From the NCBI GenBank assembly GCA_025354985.1, contig JANXLU010000042.1:62001-126000 (forward strand): 64,000 nt of DNA, read 5' to 3'. The stretch comes from Chloroflexota bacterium (GTDB taxonomy: Bacteria > Chloroflexota > Anaerolineae > J036 > Brachytrichaceae). A program made the position numbers and the translations under genes. How positions within the stretch are numbered: position 1 is the first letter of the stretch; each line of letters begins with the position of its first letter. Shown in pieces: positions 42,380 to 50,998 of the stretch. Under the pieces are notes generated by a model that was not told the origin of the DNA, did no database searches, and was given only the letters and a program-made list of their open reading frames with translations.

Positions 42380-42727
42380 ATGAACGCAACACTTCAACTT
42401 GATGCGACGTTTGCCGCTTTGGCTGACCCAACCCGCCGCTCGATCCTGGCCAAACTGGCGGAGCGGGAACTGACGGTCATGGAGCTTGCAAAGCCTTTTG
42501 CTATGAGCCAGCCTGCGATTTCCAGGCATCTAAAAGTACTGGAGCGAGCCGGTCTTATCTCCCGCGGACGCGATGCGCAGCGCCGGCCATGCCGCCTCGA
42601 GGTTAAGCCGTTGGCAGAGGCAACTAATTGGATGGAGACGTATCGGCGCGCCTGGGAGGCAAACTTTGAACGACTTGATATCCTGCTCGACGAACTTAAA
42701 TCGATCAAAACACCACATGATGAATAA
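42380..42727 (+). CDS. ArsR-family helix-turn-helix repressor
   Basis: A 115-aa winged-helix DNA-binding protein of the ArsR/SdpR group. The DNA-recognition region reads ELAKPFAMSQPAISRHLKVL, followed by the wing ERAGLISRGRDAQRRP. No cysteine-based metal site of the CxC type is present, so metal sensing is unlikely. The start has an AT-rich leader and a TTGACA promoter upstream. It overlaps the next gene by 11 bases. ArsR regulators paired with SRPBCC and VOC proteins form a widespread operon whose inducer is usually unknown. Confidence 0.92.
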   Translation: MNATLQLDATFAALADPTRRSILAKLAERELTVMELAKPFAMSQPAISRHLKVLERAGLISRGRDAQRRPCRLEVKPLAEATNWMETYRRAWEANFERLDILLDELKSIKTPHDE

Positions 42728-43217
42728 AAACTCTTTGATTGTTACAACCCCAACTGATACAGAAATCGTAATAACGCGACTGTTTGTAGCACCGCGTCCA
42801 ATCGTATGGCGATGCTGGACGGAACCGGCTTTGGTGCGGCGTTGGTTGCTCGGCCCGCCAGGGTGGACGTTTGAGACGTGCGAGATCGATTTGCACGTAG
42901 GCGGTTCCTATCGCTACGTCTGGCGATCGGCGGACGGGGCGCCCCTGGGAATGCGTGGCACATTTACCGAGGTGACGCCACCCAGTCGGCTTGCGGATCG
43001 CCAGATATTTGACGAGGATTGGACCGGCGGCGAAACTGTCGGCACGCTTGTATTTGAGGAGGTCGGTGCCACAACCAAACTAACAAGCACGTTCTTGTAT
43101 TCCTCCAAAGCAGCACGCGATGGCGCCTTGGCAACCGGCATGACCGAAGGCATGTCCACCGGATATGACCGCTTGGATGAAATATTATTGTCAGTTGTGC
43201 AGTCCGATTCTGACTAG
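42717..43217 (+). CDS. SRPBCC (AHSA1-like) ligand-binding domain protein
   Basis: A 166-aa protein of the START/Bet v1-like AHSA1 family, with a deep hydrophobic pocket in its fold. Landmarks are FVAPRPIVWRCWTEPALVRR, RRWLLGPPGW and GMRGTFTEVTPPSRL. Two adjacent ATG codons (42717 and 42720) inside the end of the ArsR gene can serve as starts. Pairing with an ArsR repressor suggests it binds or modifies the same small molecule (inference). No enzymatic residue set is diagnostic. Confidence 0.88.
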   Translation: MMNKNSLIVTTPTDTEIVITRLFVAPRPIVWRCWTEPALVRRWLLGPPGWTFETCEIDLHVGGSYRYVWRSADGAPLGMRGTFTEVTPPSRLADRQIFDEDWTGGETVGTLVFEEVGATTKLTSTFLYSSKAARDGALATGMTEGMSTGYDRLDEILLSVVQSDSD

Positions 43218-43261
43218 GCAATCGAAAACAGCCAATAATTTAGTATAAAAAAGGATAGATC

Positions 43262-43720
43262 ATGCAAACAATCACCCCATTTCTCTGGTTCAACGGTAAC
43301 CTGGATGAAGCACTTAGTTTTTACCCGACTGTTTTTGAAAATACCAAAATCGACAGCGTCAATCGCATGGGCGACCAGGTGTTTTCAGCCGAATTCGAAT
43401 TAAACGGGCAAAAATTCATGGCACTCAACGTGACCCAAGAGCCGCACTTTCATTTCAACGAATCCATTTCGATGTACGTCAGCGCCGAAACACAGAGCGA
43501 AGTAGATGATCTCTGGGAGAAACTCACTGCGGATGGTGGATCGGAGGGCCGTTGTGGATGGCTCAAGGACAAGTTTGGACTGTCATGGCAGATTATTCCT
43601 CGGGCGCTGGGCCAACTAATGGGCGATCCGGATCCCGCCAAGTCCCAGCGCGTCATGCAAGCAATGATGAAGATGAACAAGATCACTATCAAAGATTTGG
43701 AGATGGCACACACGGGCTAG
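43262..43720 (+). CDS. PhnB-like VOC (glyoxalase-fold) protein
   Basis: A 152-aa protein of the vicinal oxygen chelate superfamily, PhnB/3-demethylubiquinone-methyltransferase-like group. The start MQTITPFLWFNGNLDEALSF, the strip VFSAEFELNGQKFMALN and the end DKFGLSWQIIPRALG match that group. Its function in this group is not settled. An AAGGA ribosome site lies about seven bases before the ATG, 44 bases after the SRPBCC gene. Third gene of the ArsR operon. Confidence 0.9.
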   Translation: MQTITPFLWFNGNLDEALSFYPTVFENTKIDSVNRMGDQVFSAEFELNGQKFMALNVTQEPHFHFNESISMYVSAETQSEVDDLWEKLTADGGSEGRCGWLKDKFGLSWQIIPRALGQLMGDPDPAKSQRVMQAMMKMNKITIKDLEMAHTG

Positions 43721-43792
43721 ATCCCGTCTGTTTGGAATGCGCCGCCATTACGCACACAAATTTTCGTTTGCAGTCGCAGAGTTTGGCGATAC

Positions 43793-44578
43793 TCACAGAT
43801 TCAAGTATTCGAATGTCCCGTACTCCTTGACCTCGGTTGCGGCGGCAAGCATCCTCCGAATGGCGGCACGATACAGGGACGAGGCCAGGCTGATGCGCTT
43901 GACACCTGCGGCCTTCAGCTCGGCTACGGAAAACGACCGTCCCTTGATCGCCACCATAAAATTCACGGGCTTGTCCACGGCGGCGCAGACCGCACGCACC
44001 GCCGCCAAATCGGGTAAGCCGGGTGCAAAGAGCACATCGGCGCCCGCCGCGGAGTATGCCTGGAGTCTCGCAATGGTATTTTGCAGATCGGTATGGCCGT
44101 GCAGGTAATTTTCCGCCCGCGCCGTCAGCGTGAATTGAAACGGCAACGTCCGGGCAGCCTGAACCGCCGCGGCCAACCGCCGGGTGGCCGTCTCAATGTC
44201 ATAGATGTGATCGGTCGCCTTGCCGCTGTAGTCTTCTATTGAGGCACCAACCAACCCAACCGCCGCCGCCATCCGTATCGTCTCGGCAACGCTCTCGGGC
44301 GCGTCACCAAATCCATTTTCAAGATCTGCTGATACCGGCAAATCCGTCGCCGCGACAATTTGACTGGCGCCTGCCAGCGACTCCTCCCGGGTGATCTCAC
44401 CGTCGTTTCGCCCAAGTACGCCGGCCGCTGCGCCACTGGAGGTCGCCAGCGCCTCAAATCCCAGCCCGGCCAGTGCTTTTGCCGAACCGGCATCCCACGG
44501 GTTGGGCATCACGAATACACCCGGGCGCTGGTGCAACGCAACGAATTTGTCGGCTTTGTCAGATTGTGTTTGGGTCAT
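43793..44578 (-). CDS. Isocitrate lyase/PEP mutase-superfamily enzyme
   Basis: A 261-aa TIM-barrel enzyme of the PEP mutase/isocitrate lyase superfamily, probably a C-C lyase acting on a 2-hydroxy or 2-oxo acid. Landmarks are VMPNPWDAGSAKALAGLGFE, the metal-ligand strip SADLENGFGD and GASIEDYSGK. The KKCGH-type loop of true isocitrate lyases is absent, so it belongs to the small oxaloacetate-hydrolase/methylisocitrate-lyase-like branch of unassigned function. It is divergent from the MBL/TetR pair, and the shared gap carries two operator-like dyads. Confidence 0.86.
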   Translation of the reverse strand: MTQTQSDKADKFVALHQRPGVFVMPNPWDAGSAKALAGLGFEALATSSGAAAGVLGRNDGEITREESLAGASQIVAATDLPVSADLENGFGDAPESVAETIRMAAAVGLVGASIEDYSGKATDHIYDIETATRRLAAAVQAARTLPFQFTLTARAENYLHGHTDLQNTIARLQAYSAAGADVLFAPGLPDLAAVRAVCAAVDKPVNFMVAIKGRSFSVAELKAAGVKRISLASSLYRAAIRRMLAAATEVKEYGTFEYLNL

Positions 44579-44648
44579 GATTTTTGTAGTCTAGCTTGTG
44601 TTGCACCTTTGTTAAAAGTTTACAACCATCACGAAAACTCATATTAAT

Positions 44649-44694
44649 CTAATGATATTAGTTAATAATCTAACTACATTAGTTTAATTAACAT
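44649..44694 (+). promoter_or_regulatory. Two tandem dyads and a -10 element before the MBL/TetR genes
   Basis: CTAATGATATTAG (44649-44661) and CTAACTACATTAG (44670-44682) share the form CTAA-N5-TTAG and are exactly 21 bases, about two helical turns, apart. TAACAT (44689-44694) stands six bases before the MBL ATG and can be the -10 element, so the second dyad covers the spacer and -35 region. The downstream operon encodes a TetR-family protein that probably binds here (inference). The opposite gene may also be controlled. Confidence 0.6.
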
Positions 44695-44700
44695 AGAACC

Positions 44701-45435
44701 ATGAAAATCACCAAACACGGTAACAGCCTCACTCAATTGACCCGCTTTCCCAATTTTTTTCCGATGAATTGTTATTTCGTGTGTGAGACTGATGGATTGA
44801 CAGTCGTTGACTCAACCATGCCCGGTGCCGCCAAGGAGATTCTTGCCGCGGCGCATGCGATTGGTTTGCCGATAAAACGTATCCTGATCACACATAGTCA
44901 CGCGGATCACGTCGGCTCGCTTGATCAGCTGCATGCAGCAGTGCCAGACGCGGAGGTACTGCTAACGCATCGCCAGGATCGTATACTGCGCGGTGACCAA
45001 TCGCCCGAGCCCGGGGAGCCGTCTGGCAAAATGCGCGGCAGTTATATGCGCCGAACCACGACCACCAAACAGTTCTATGCGCCTGGTGACCGAATAGGTT
45101 CACTGCTCGCGGTGGCTGCACCCGGGCACACACCAGACCAAGTTGCATTTCTTGATACCCGCGATTCCTCGCTCATTTGCGGCGATTCATTTCAAACAAT
45201 AACGGGCATTGGCGTGACCGGAACGTTTCGCATCGGTTTCCCGTGGATTTCGCTGGCGACCTGGAGTCGCGCCGTAGGTGTTGAAACGGCACGCGCACTG
45301 GTTGGTTTGACACCGTCCCGTCTGGCCGCCGGTCATGGGAACGTGTTGGAGTCACCTGTAGCCGCGATGACGGAAGCAATCACAGTGGAACAGTCAAACC
45401 TCGCGCCCACACATGGCACGCAGATCCGCGCTTGA
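44701..45435 (+). CDS. Metallo-beta-lactamase-fold hydrolase
   Basis: A 244-aa cytoplasmic hydrolase with the zinc-binding motif THSHADHVGS and further ligands in AAPGHTPDQVAF, DSSLICGDSF and AAGHG. Length and motifs fit the glyoxalase II-like MBL group, whose members cleave thioesters, lactones or phosphodiesters; the substrate is unknown. The last 23 bases overlap the TetR-family gene, so regulator and enzyme are made together. A leaderless start is possible (TAACAT, six-base spacer). Confidence 0.9.
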   Translation: MKITKHGNSLTQLTRFPNFFPMNCYFVCETDGLTVVDSTMPGAAKEILAAAHAIGLPIKRILITHSHADHVGSLDQLHAAVPDAEVLLTHRQDRILRGDQSPEPGEPSGKMRGSYMRRTTTTKQFYAPGDRIGSLLAVAAPGHTPDQVAFLDTRDSSLICGDSFQTITGIGVTGTFRIGFPWISLATWSRAVGVETARALVGLTPSRLAAGHGNVLESPVAAMTEAITVEQSNLAPTHGTQIRA

Positions 45436-46009
45436 GTTCACCGCACTCACGCCGCAGCTTGTAGTCCGGGCTGCGGCCGACCTGGCTGATGAGCTTGGTA
45501 ACGTGGAACACGTGACGCTCGCAGGTGTCGCCGCGCACTTTGGCATTCGGGTGCCGTCCTTGTATCATCATGTCGATGGCTTGGGCGGGTTGGTCCGCGG
45601 CGTGTCACTGCTGAGTTTGCTTGAGCTGGCAGACTGCATACGCGAGGCCGCCCGTGGCAAACAGGGCGGAGAGGCGTTGGTCGCGGTTGCCCATGCTTAT
45701 CGCAGGTTTGGCCGCGCCTTTCCGGGTCGCTACACGGCCACGGTGCTTGTGCGCGAGTCGAATGATGAGGAGCTGATGACGGCAGCACACGAAATAAACA
45801 GATTTTTGACAGAGCTGCTGTTGGCGTATCGGTTTCATACCGAGGATGCGCTGCATACGATACGCGCTTTACGCAGCCTGGCTCACGGCTTTATCTCGCT
45901 TGAGGCGATGGGCGCGTTTGGTTTGGATTTGGATCGCGAGGAAAGCTATCGGCGTATGATTGCCACGTTCATACAGGGGTTGGAGCAAGGCGCTGGTCGG
46001 CCACAATAG
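45413..46009 (+). CDS. TetR-family repressor with WHG-type C-terminal domain
   Basis: A 198-aa regulator. The N-terminal helix-turn-helix reads VTLAGVAAHFGIRVPSLYHH. The ligand-binding half ends in the TetR_C_33/WHG-type strip LAHGFISLEAMGAFGLD. It is co-transcribed with the MBL-fold gene, overlapping it by 23 bases, and is the likely reader of the two CTAA-N5-TTAG dyads 730 bases upstream. It converges on the GNAT gene with 27 bases between. Confidence 0.9.
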   Translation: MARRSALEFTALTPQLVVRAAADLADELGNVEHVTLAGVAAHFGIRVPSLYHHVDGLGGLVRGVSLLSLLELADCIREAARGKQGGEALVAVAHAYRRFGRAFPGRYTATVLVRESNDEELMTAAHEINRFLTELLLAYRFHTEDALHTIRALRSLAHGFISLEAMGAFGLDLDREESYRRMIATFIQGLEQGAGRPQ

Positions 46010-46036
46010 CCCGTCACGCCTTTGGAGCCGGGTAAA

Positions 46037-46495
46037 TCACGCGACAGTAAGCTCGTAACATACGCTAAGCGGATCTACAAAATATGGCCCAAACGGCGGG
46101 ATGCGCCGAAACCCCATTCGCTCATAAAGAGCGATGGCTTCTTTCTGGTGCACCCCGGTTTCAAGCCGTAGCAGGGAAATACCGTTGGCGTGGGCGTGAT
46201 CGGCCAGGAGATTCAGCATCAGTTTGGCAAATCCCATCCCCCGAAAGAGCGGGCGCACATACATACGTTTGATTTCGCCATATTCTGCCCCCATAAGCAG
46301 GATGCCGCCACATGCCGCGGGCGCGCCGTCACTGCGCAATACAAAAAACGCCACATTTTGGGCGATTAGCTTTTCAACACTAAAGCCGTGTCGGCTCTCG
46401 GGTGGATAGAACGATTCAAGGTGCTCCTGCAATTCCGAAATCAACCCGATTGCATCGGGCGTGTCCGGGCGTTCACGGGTGATGGCGACACTCAT
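46037..46495 (-). CDS. GNAT-family N-acetyltransferase
   Basis: A 152-aa acetyltransferase from the ATG at 46495 (MSVAITRERPDTP); an in-frame start further upstream would overlap the adaptor gene. The acetyl-CoA-binding strip is KRMYVRPLFRGMGFAKLML, preceded by ACGGILLMGAEYGE, and LYERMGFRRIPPFGPY marks the last strand. It resembles small PanZ-like or YedL-like GNATs that act on small molecules. It begins 29 bases after the adaptor gene and is probably last in the exporter operon. Confidence 0.9.
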   Translation of the reverse strand: MSVAITRERPDTPDAIGLISELQEHLESFYPPESRHGFSVEKLIAQNVAFFVLRSDGAPAACGGILLMGAEYGEIKRMYVRPLFRGMGFAKLMLNLLADHAHANGISLLRLETGVHQKEAIALYERMGFRRIPPFGPYFVDPLSVCYELTVA

Positions 46496-46523
46496 GATCA
46501 GTATTAGGGCGTTTGTTTCCCGA

Positions 46524-47831
46524 TCAAAATCTAACATCCACACTCATACCGGGTCGAAGCCCGGTTTGTGGGGAATTTAGAGCTATTGTCGTGCGGTAAA
46601 CCACGTCGCCGCCCAACGTCTCAGCCTGCGGTGCGATCAACACCACCGTGCCCGGCACCTCTTGTCCAAGCGCTTTGATCATCACACTCACGCTTTGCCC
46701 AATGCCCACCCGCGCTATGTCGCGTTCGCTTAAATCTTTTGTCTCGACTAGCAGCCGCTCCAGATCAGTGATCACCAACAGCAGGGCGCCGGGGCTCACC
46801 CGCTCGCCGGTGCTGACTGTTAACTTCGATATCGTTCCACCGGTGGGTGCGTGCACCGTAAGCTGCGAAAGCGCCAGGGTTGCGCTTTGCAGTAGAGCTT
46901 GGGCTTGGGTCAGCTGTGCCTTGGCGGAAGCCAGTTGCGCCGGGCTTGGCTGCAGCGCGTCTCGTTGTGCCAAAGCCAGGTCGAGTTGCGCTTTAGCCTG
47001 CGCCACATCGAGTTCTGAAGCAGGTTTTTCCGCCCTATCCAGACCGGCGCGTGCGGCATCCAAAATCTGTTGGGCCACGGCGACTTGGGCGGCGTCTGCT
47101 GGCTGGGCTGCGCGGTCATAGATCGCTTTAGCGGCATTATAGGAATTAGTGGCCTGCTCCAATGCCAGCGAAGCCGGGGTTGCGCCGATGCCGGCTTGGT
47201 TCGCGCTAAAGGCGGTGTCATAGGCAGCCTGCGCCTTTTTCAGCGCCGCCAGAGACGAAAGAAAATTAGCCCGGACCAGCGCGAGATCATCCGGGTTTGG
47301 TCCAGACTTAAGCTTTTGAAAGGATGTAACTGCGGCGTAGACCGCGCTCTGCGCCGCGACCACGTCGGATGATCGCCCTCCGCTCAGCGTACGGCTAAAT
47401 GCCACTGACGCTGCCTCAACCACGGCATCGGCCTGGCGCATTGCCGGGCCGGCTGGTGTCAGCGTCAAACCGTCCAGCGCCGCCTGTGCCTGTGCCACGC
47501 CTGCTTGTGCCTGGCTTACCTGCGCCCGAGCCAAGGCGTCATCCAGGACCAGCAACACCTGACCAGGCGTCACCTTGTCGCCAATGCGGACACTGATCTC
47601 ACTGATTCGCTCACTCGTCGGCGAGGATATGTGCGTCTCGGTTGCAGCCACCACGTACCCCGAGGCGGTGATCCCGCCAGCCGGCGCCGGAGAAACTGCG
47701 GTCCGGGTTGAAGCCGGTGCGTTCCCGTCCAACTGCACGGTTGGCAATGGCGCAGGCACACCTGTCCGCGGCGAGGTGCATCCGCTCAGAATTGCACATG
47801 TGATGGCCAGGGCGGCGCGTCTAATACTCAT
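46524..47831 (-). CDS. MacA/HlyD-type membrane fusion (adaptor) lipoprotein
   Basis: A 435-aa periplasmic or extracytoplasmic adaptor for the ABC exporter upstream. The signal peptide ends in the lipobox AILSGCTS. A biotinyl-lipoyl-like hairpin (SERISEISVRIGDKVTPGQV) and its C-terminal half (GGTISKLTVSTGERVSPGAL) enclose a long Ala/Gln-rich coiled coil (about residues 100-330). The end QTGLRPGMSVDVRF is typical. Its ATG overlaps the stop of the ATPase gene by four bases. Confidence 0.92.
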   Translation of the reverse strand: MSIRRAALAITCAILSGCTSPRTGVPAPLPTVQLDGNAPASTRTAVSPAPAGGITASGYVVAATETHISSPTSERISEISVRIGDKVTPGQVLLVLDDALARAQVSQAQAGVAQAQAALDGLTLTPAGPAMRQADAVVEAASVAFSRTLSGGRSSDVVAAQSAVYAAVTSFQKLKSGPNPDDLALVRANFLSSLAALKKAQAAYDTAFSANQAGIGATPASLALEQATNSYNAAKAIYDRAAQPADAAQVAVAQQILDAARAGLDRAEKPASELDVAQAKAQLDLALAQRDALQPSPAQLASAKAQLTQAQALLQSATLALSQLTVHAPTGGTISKLTVSTGERVSPGALLLVITDLERLLVETKDLSERDIARVGIGQSVSVMIKALGQEVPGTVVLIAPQAETLGGDVVYRTTIALNSPQTGLRPGMSVDVRF

Positions 47832-48508
47832 GATTCCACAATCCGCCCATCCCGCATAGTTACAATCCGCCGGGCATAGCTGATCACCCTCTGGTCATGG
47901 GTTGCAAAGACAAACGTCACACCGGTTTCCTGGTTTAGCCGGGTCATGATGTCCATAATTTGTTTGCCATTGGCCGTATCCAGGTTTGCAGTTGGTTCAT
48001 CCGCCAAAATAAACGTGGGCTTGGAGGCAAGCGCCCGGGCAATGGCCACGCGCTGTTGCTGGCCACCGCTCATTTGATCCGGTCGGTTGGCTGCACGATC
48101 CGCCAATTCCACCGATTCCAAGAGGCTGGTCACGCGTTTGCGCCGCTCCCCATCCGACAGCTTGTTGGCACCCAGCAGCATCGGTAGCTCGACATTTTCA
48201 AACGCGGTCAGCGTTGGGATGAGTGCGAAGAACTGAAACACAAAGCCAATCGTGTCGCGCCGCATGTCCGCGCGCTGATTTCGGTTCAGCCGGGACACAT
48301 CTTTGCCGGCGACAAAGACCGCGCCAGAGGTTGGCTGATCCAGGCACCCGATCAATTGCAATAGCGTGGTTTTGCCCGAGCCCGATGGACCCACCAGCGC
48401 GGTAAATTCTCCACTCGCGATGGTCACGCTGGCGTCATTTAAGGCGTGTGTTTCCACTTCGCCGATCTTGTAAACTTTTGATGCGTGTTCTACCCGTGCA
48501 ACTTCCAT
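47828..48508 (-). CDS. ABC exporter ATP-binding protein, LolD/MacB type
   Basis: A 226-aa ATPase of the MacB/LolD/FtsE group that powers mechanotransmission-type transport. Walker A is GPSGSGKTT, the signature MSGGQQQRVAIARALA, Walker B FILADEPTANLD and the switch strip FATHDQRV. It is encoded 10 bases after a FtsX-type permease gene and overlaps the adaptor gene. Confidence 0.95.
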   Translation of the reverse strand: MEVARVEHASKVYKIGEVETHALNDASVTIASGEFTALVGPSGSGKTTLLQLIGCLDQPTSGAVFVAGKDVSRLNRNQRADMRRDTIGFVFQFFALIPTLTAFENVELPMLLGANKLSDGERRKRVTSLLESVELADRAANRPDQMSGGQQQRVAIARALASKPTFILADEPTANLDTANGKQIMDIMTRLNQETGVTFVFATHDQRVISYARRIVTMRDGRIVES

Positions 48509-48518
48509 GGTGATTTTT

Positions 48519-49733
48519 TTACCCGCCCCTGAGCGCCTTGACCGGTTCCATACGGGATGCCATCATTGCTGGAAACAACGCACCAACCAACGTAACAACC
48601 AGTCCCGCGACAATTAAATTCACTGCATCGCCGACGGTGAGGTGTGCATAAATGGTTGACCCCACCAACAGACCCGTGGCACCAACATCCCCGATAAAGA
48701 AGCCAACGAGTGTGCCGTAGGCAACCAATGCGCCTCCCAGCACCAGCCCAATTGCGATCCCACCCAACGCCAGAAATGCCGACTCGATCAGGAATAGCGC
48801 CATAATTGTTCCCGGGCGCATGCCAATCGCAGACAAAATCCCGATTTCCCTGGTACGCTCAAACGCGGCCATGATCAACGTGTTCACCACGACGGTGGCT
48901 GTGATCGCCAGCACAATCAAATAGAGCATGACCATATAGCTTTGCGACAGCCTCTGAGTTTGCACGACCACATCATTGAGCTGTGACCAGGTCCTGACGT
49001 CATAGGTCGCGGTTTGCAATGCGGTCTTGACCGGCTCGGTCTGATCAATATCATTGAGTAGCACAAAGATCAAACTGGCGTGATCCCCGGCTTGGGTAAA
49101 GGCTTGAGCTTTCACCAGGGGCATCAGAACGGTTGTGTTGTCAAAGCCAGGCGTGCGCGTCGAATAAATACCACGCACTACAAAGGCCTGTTGATCAACA
49201 TCACCGTTTGAAGTGTTGGTGGTGAGATTCAATTTGTCTCCTGCATTTAGGTTTAATTGTGCAGCCAATTTTTCGCCAACCAAAACTCCATCGCGGTCGT
49301 CGGAAGTCAACCAGGCGCCTGATTTCAGCCCCTGTTGATACGGCGCGCTGGCGGGTGATGACGGATCGATGCCGAAAAGGCGCACGCCAACCGACTGATC
49401 GCTGCCCGCCACAAAGCCACTGGCAATCAGGCGTGGCGTGGCCGCCAGCACGGGTGCGAGAGTTGAGATGCGCATTGCCAGATCACCGGGTTTCTCAATC
49501 AGGTCAGTCCAGGCCAGGCTGGTTTTGCCCTCATCAAATGTTAGTGCGCGCACCTGAAGGTGGCCACTTTGCAAGCGAATGGCTGCGTCAAGCGCGTCGC
49601 GATATTCGCCATCCAGCACGGCGGCCATCAGCAACAGCAGCGAGATTCCCATGCCGAGCGCCAACGCGGAAAAAAATGAACGACGGCGGTTTCGGTTCAA
49701 GTTCTGCCACGCCATGCGTAAGAGTTGTTTCAT
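48519..49733 (-). CDS. FtsX/MacB-type ABC exporter permease (second copy)
   Basis: A 404-aa permease with the MacB topology: a first helix (FFSALALGMGISLLLLMAAV), a large extracytoplasmic domain (about 45-280) and three C-terminal helices. EIGILSAIGMRPGTIMALFL is the conserved FtsX coupling helix and LFPAMMASRMEPVKALRGG the usual end. It is paralogous to the next upstream gene, so the exporter is probably a heterodimer. Confidence 0.92.
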   Translation of the reverse strand: MKQLLRMAWQNLNRNRRRSFFSALALGMGISLLLLMAAVLDGEYRDALDAAIRLQSGHLQVRALTFDEGKTSLAWTDLIEKPGDLAMRISTLAPVLAATPRLIASGFVAGSDQSVGVRLFGIDPSSPASAPYQQGLKSGAWLTSDDRDGVLVGEKLAAQLNLNAGDKLNLTTNTSNGDVDQQAFVVRGIYSTRTPGFDNTTVLMPLVKAQAFTQAGDHASLIFVLLNDIDQTEPVKTALQTATYDVRTWSQLNDVVVQTQRLSQSYMVMLYLIVLAITATVVVNTLIMAAFERTREIGILSAIGMRPGTIMALFLIESAFLALGGIAIGLVLGGALVAYGTLVGFFIGDVGATGLLVGSTIYAHLTVGDAVNLIVAGLVVTLVGALFPAMMASRMEPVKALRGG

Positions 49734-49762
49734 AAGTGTGCTCGTTCAAAGCTGGTTAAACG

Positions 49763-50998
49763 CTAGACAAAATGCAACGATCGCGCGGGCTCATTCCGGC
49801 TGGCCTCACGCGCCGGATAAAACGCGGCCACGGTTGCGATGACGATGATGGTGACCGTGCGCTGGAGTACATGTTCCAGCCCCAGAGTGGGATATACCCG
49901 GTCATTTATCAAGGCCATGTAATCTGTGGTTGAGGAATAGCTGCTGAAGTCCAGCCCGACTCTGGCCATGATGCCATTGCAAAGCAGCCCGAAGCACACG
50001 CCAAATATCGCACCCACAATTCCGATCATGGCCCCCTCAAGGACAAAGAGCCGCGATATCTGGCCGGGGCGCAACCCGATGGCGCCAAGCAGCCCGATTT
50101 CGCGGGTGCGTTCGTATACCGCCATTAGCAGAAGGTTCAAAATGCCGATCCCGGCGATCACCATGATGATGAAACTAAAGATGTCCATAACGCCATTTTT
50201 GGAGTCAATAGCCTGCGTAAGCTCGGGATAAGCATCCTGCCAAGTTTCGAATTCCGCGGTGGGATGCGAAGGCCGGACCGCGGCAATCACAGGAGGCTCC
50301 TGACCCAGTTTCTGCATTGCGACAGTTACTGCGGTTGATTGACCGGGTAAATCATAGAGCGTTTGCGCCTCACCCAGCGAGATATACACCGAGCGTTTTT
50401 CGATATCGCGCAACCCCACATCGTAAATGCCAACCACGGTCATGGTGCGCTGGCGCAGTTGATCATGCGGGCCGCGACCGGCCAGAGTGAACCGATCACC
50501 GACCTTGATGTCCATTCCCTCGGCAAGGCCGCGACCGATCAACGCAAGATCCAGATCACCGGCTTGTAAATATCGCCCGGCGGTTACATTCTTCGCGATC
50601 AGACTGCTGGTTTGTTCGCGGTCCGGTTCTATCCCGGTGATGGCAAGCGGGAATGCGCCCTTTCGGTTGCTTGCCAGACCGCCCGTTTCGATCCGCCGTG
50701 CGACGGAAACCACATTGGGTTGGCTCTGGACAGCCTGGACAATAGCGGCATCATTGGCCAACGGCAACAGTGGTTTTTGCCCGGTCTTGGCCCCATATCC
50801 CGCGGCATGTACGGTGATGTTGCCGCCCAGCACCCGCACCGCGTTGCCATATATTGCCTGGTCAAACCCGGCAATGAGCCCGTCATAGAACATCATCAAC
50901 ATCATGCCCAGACTGATGGCCAGCAGCACAATCAACGTGCGCCTGCGCTGACGCCAGATGTTGCGCCAGGCCAGGCGCAGATATAGTCTGAGATTCAT
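49763..50998 (-). CDS. FtsX/MacB-type ABC exporter permease (first copy)
   Basis: A 411-aa permease from the ATG at 50998 (MNLRLYLRLAWRN), preceded by AAGGAG eight bases upstream; the ATG overlaps the TetR stop as ATGA. It has the same layout as the neighbouring permease: first helix TLIVLLAISLGMMLMMFYDG, a large external domain, then EIGLLGAIGLRPGQISRLFV and the ending AAFYPAREASRNEPARSLHF. Together with the next permease, the ATPase and the adaptor it forms a MacAB-like exporter of unknown cargo. Confidence 0.92.
   Translation of the reverse strand: MNLRLYLRLAWRNIWRQRRRTLIVLLAISLGMMLMMFYDGLIAGFDQAIYGNAVRVLGGNITVHAAGYGAKTGQKPLLPLANDAAIVQAVQSQPNVVSVARRIETGGLASNRKGAFPLAITGIEPDREQTSSLIAKNVTAGRYLQAGDLDLALIGRGLAEGMDIKVGDRFTLAGRGPHDQLRQRTMTVVGIYDVGLRDIEKRSVYISLGEAQTLYDLPGQSTAVTVAMQKLGQEPPVIAAVRPSHPTAEFETWQDAYPELTQAIDSKNGVMDIFSFIIMVIAGIGILNLLLMAVYERTREIGLLGAIGLRPGQISRLFVLEGAMIGIVGAIFGVCFGLLCNGIMARVGLDFSSYSSTTDYMALINDRVYPTLGLEHVLQRTVTIIVIATVAAFYPAREASRNEPARSLHFV

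Noticed and set aside
42108-42529. Short frames on both strands before and across the ArsR gene
   Set aside because: They lack ribosome sites and recognisable sequence, and overlap a strong promoter and the ArsR gene.
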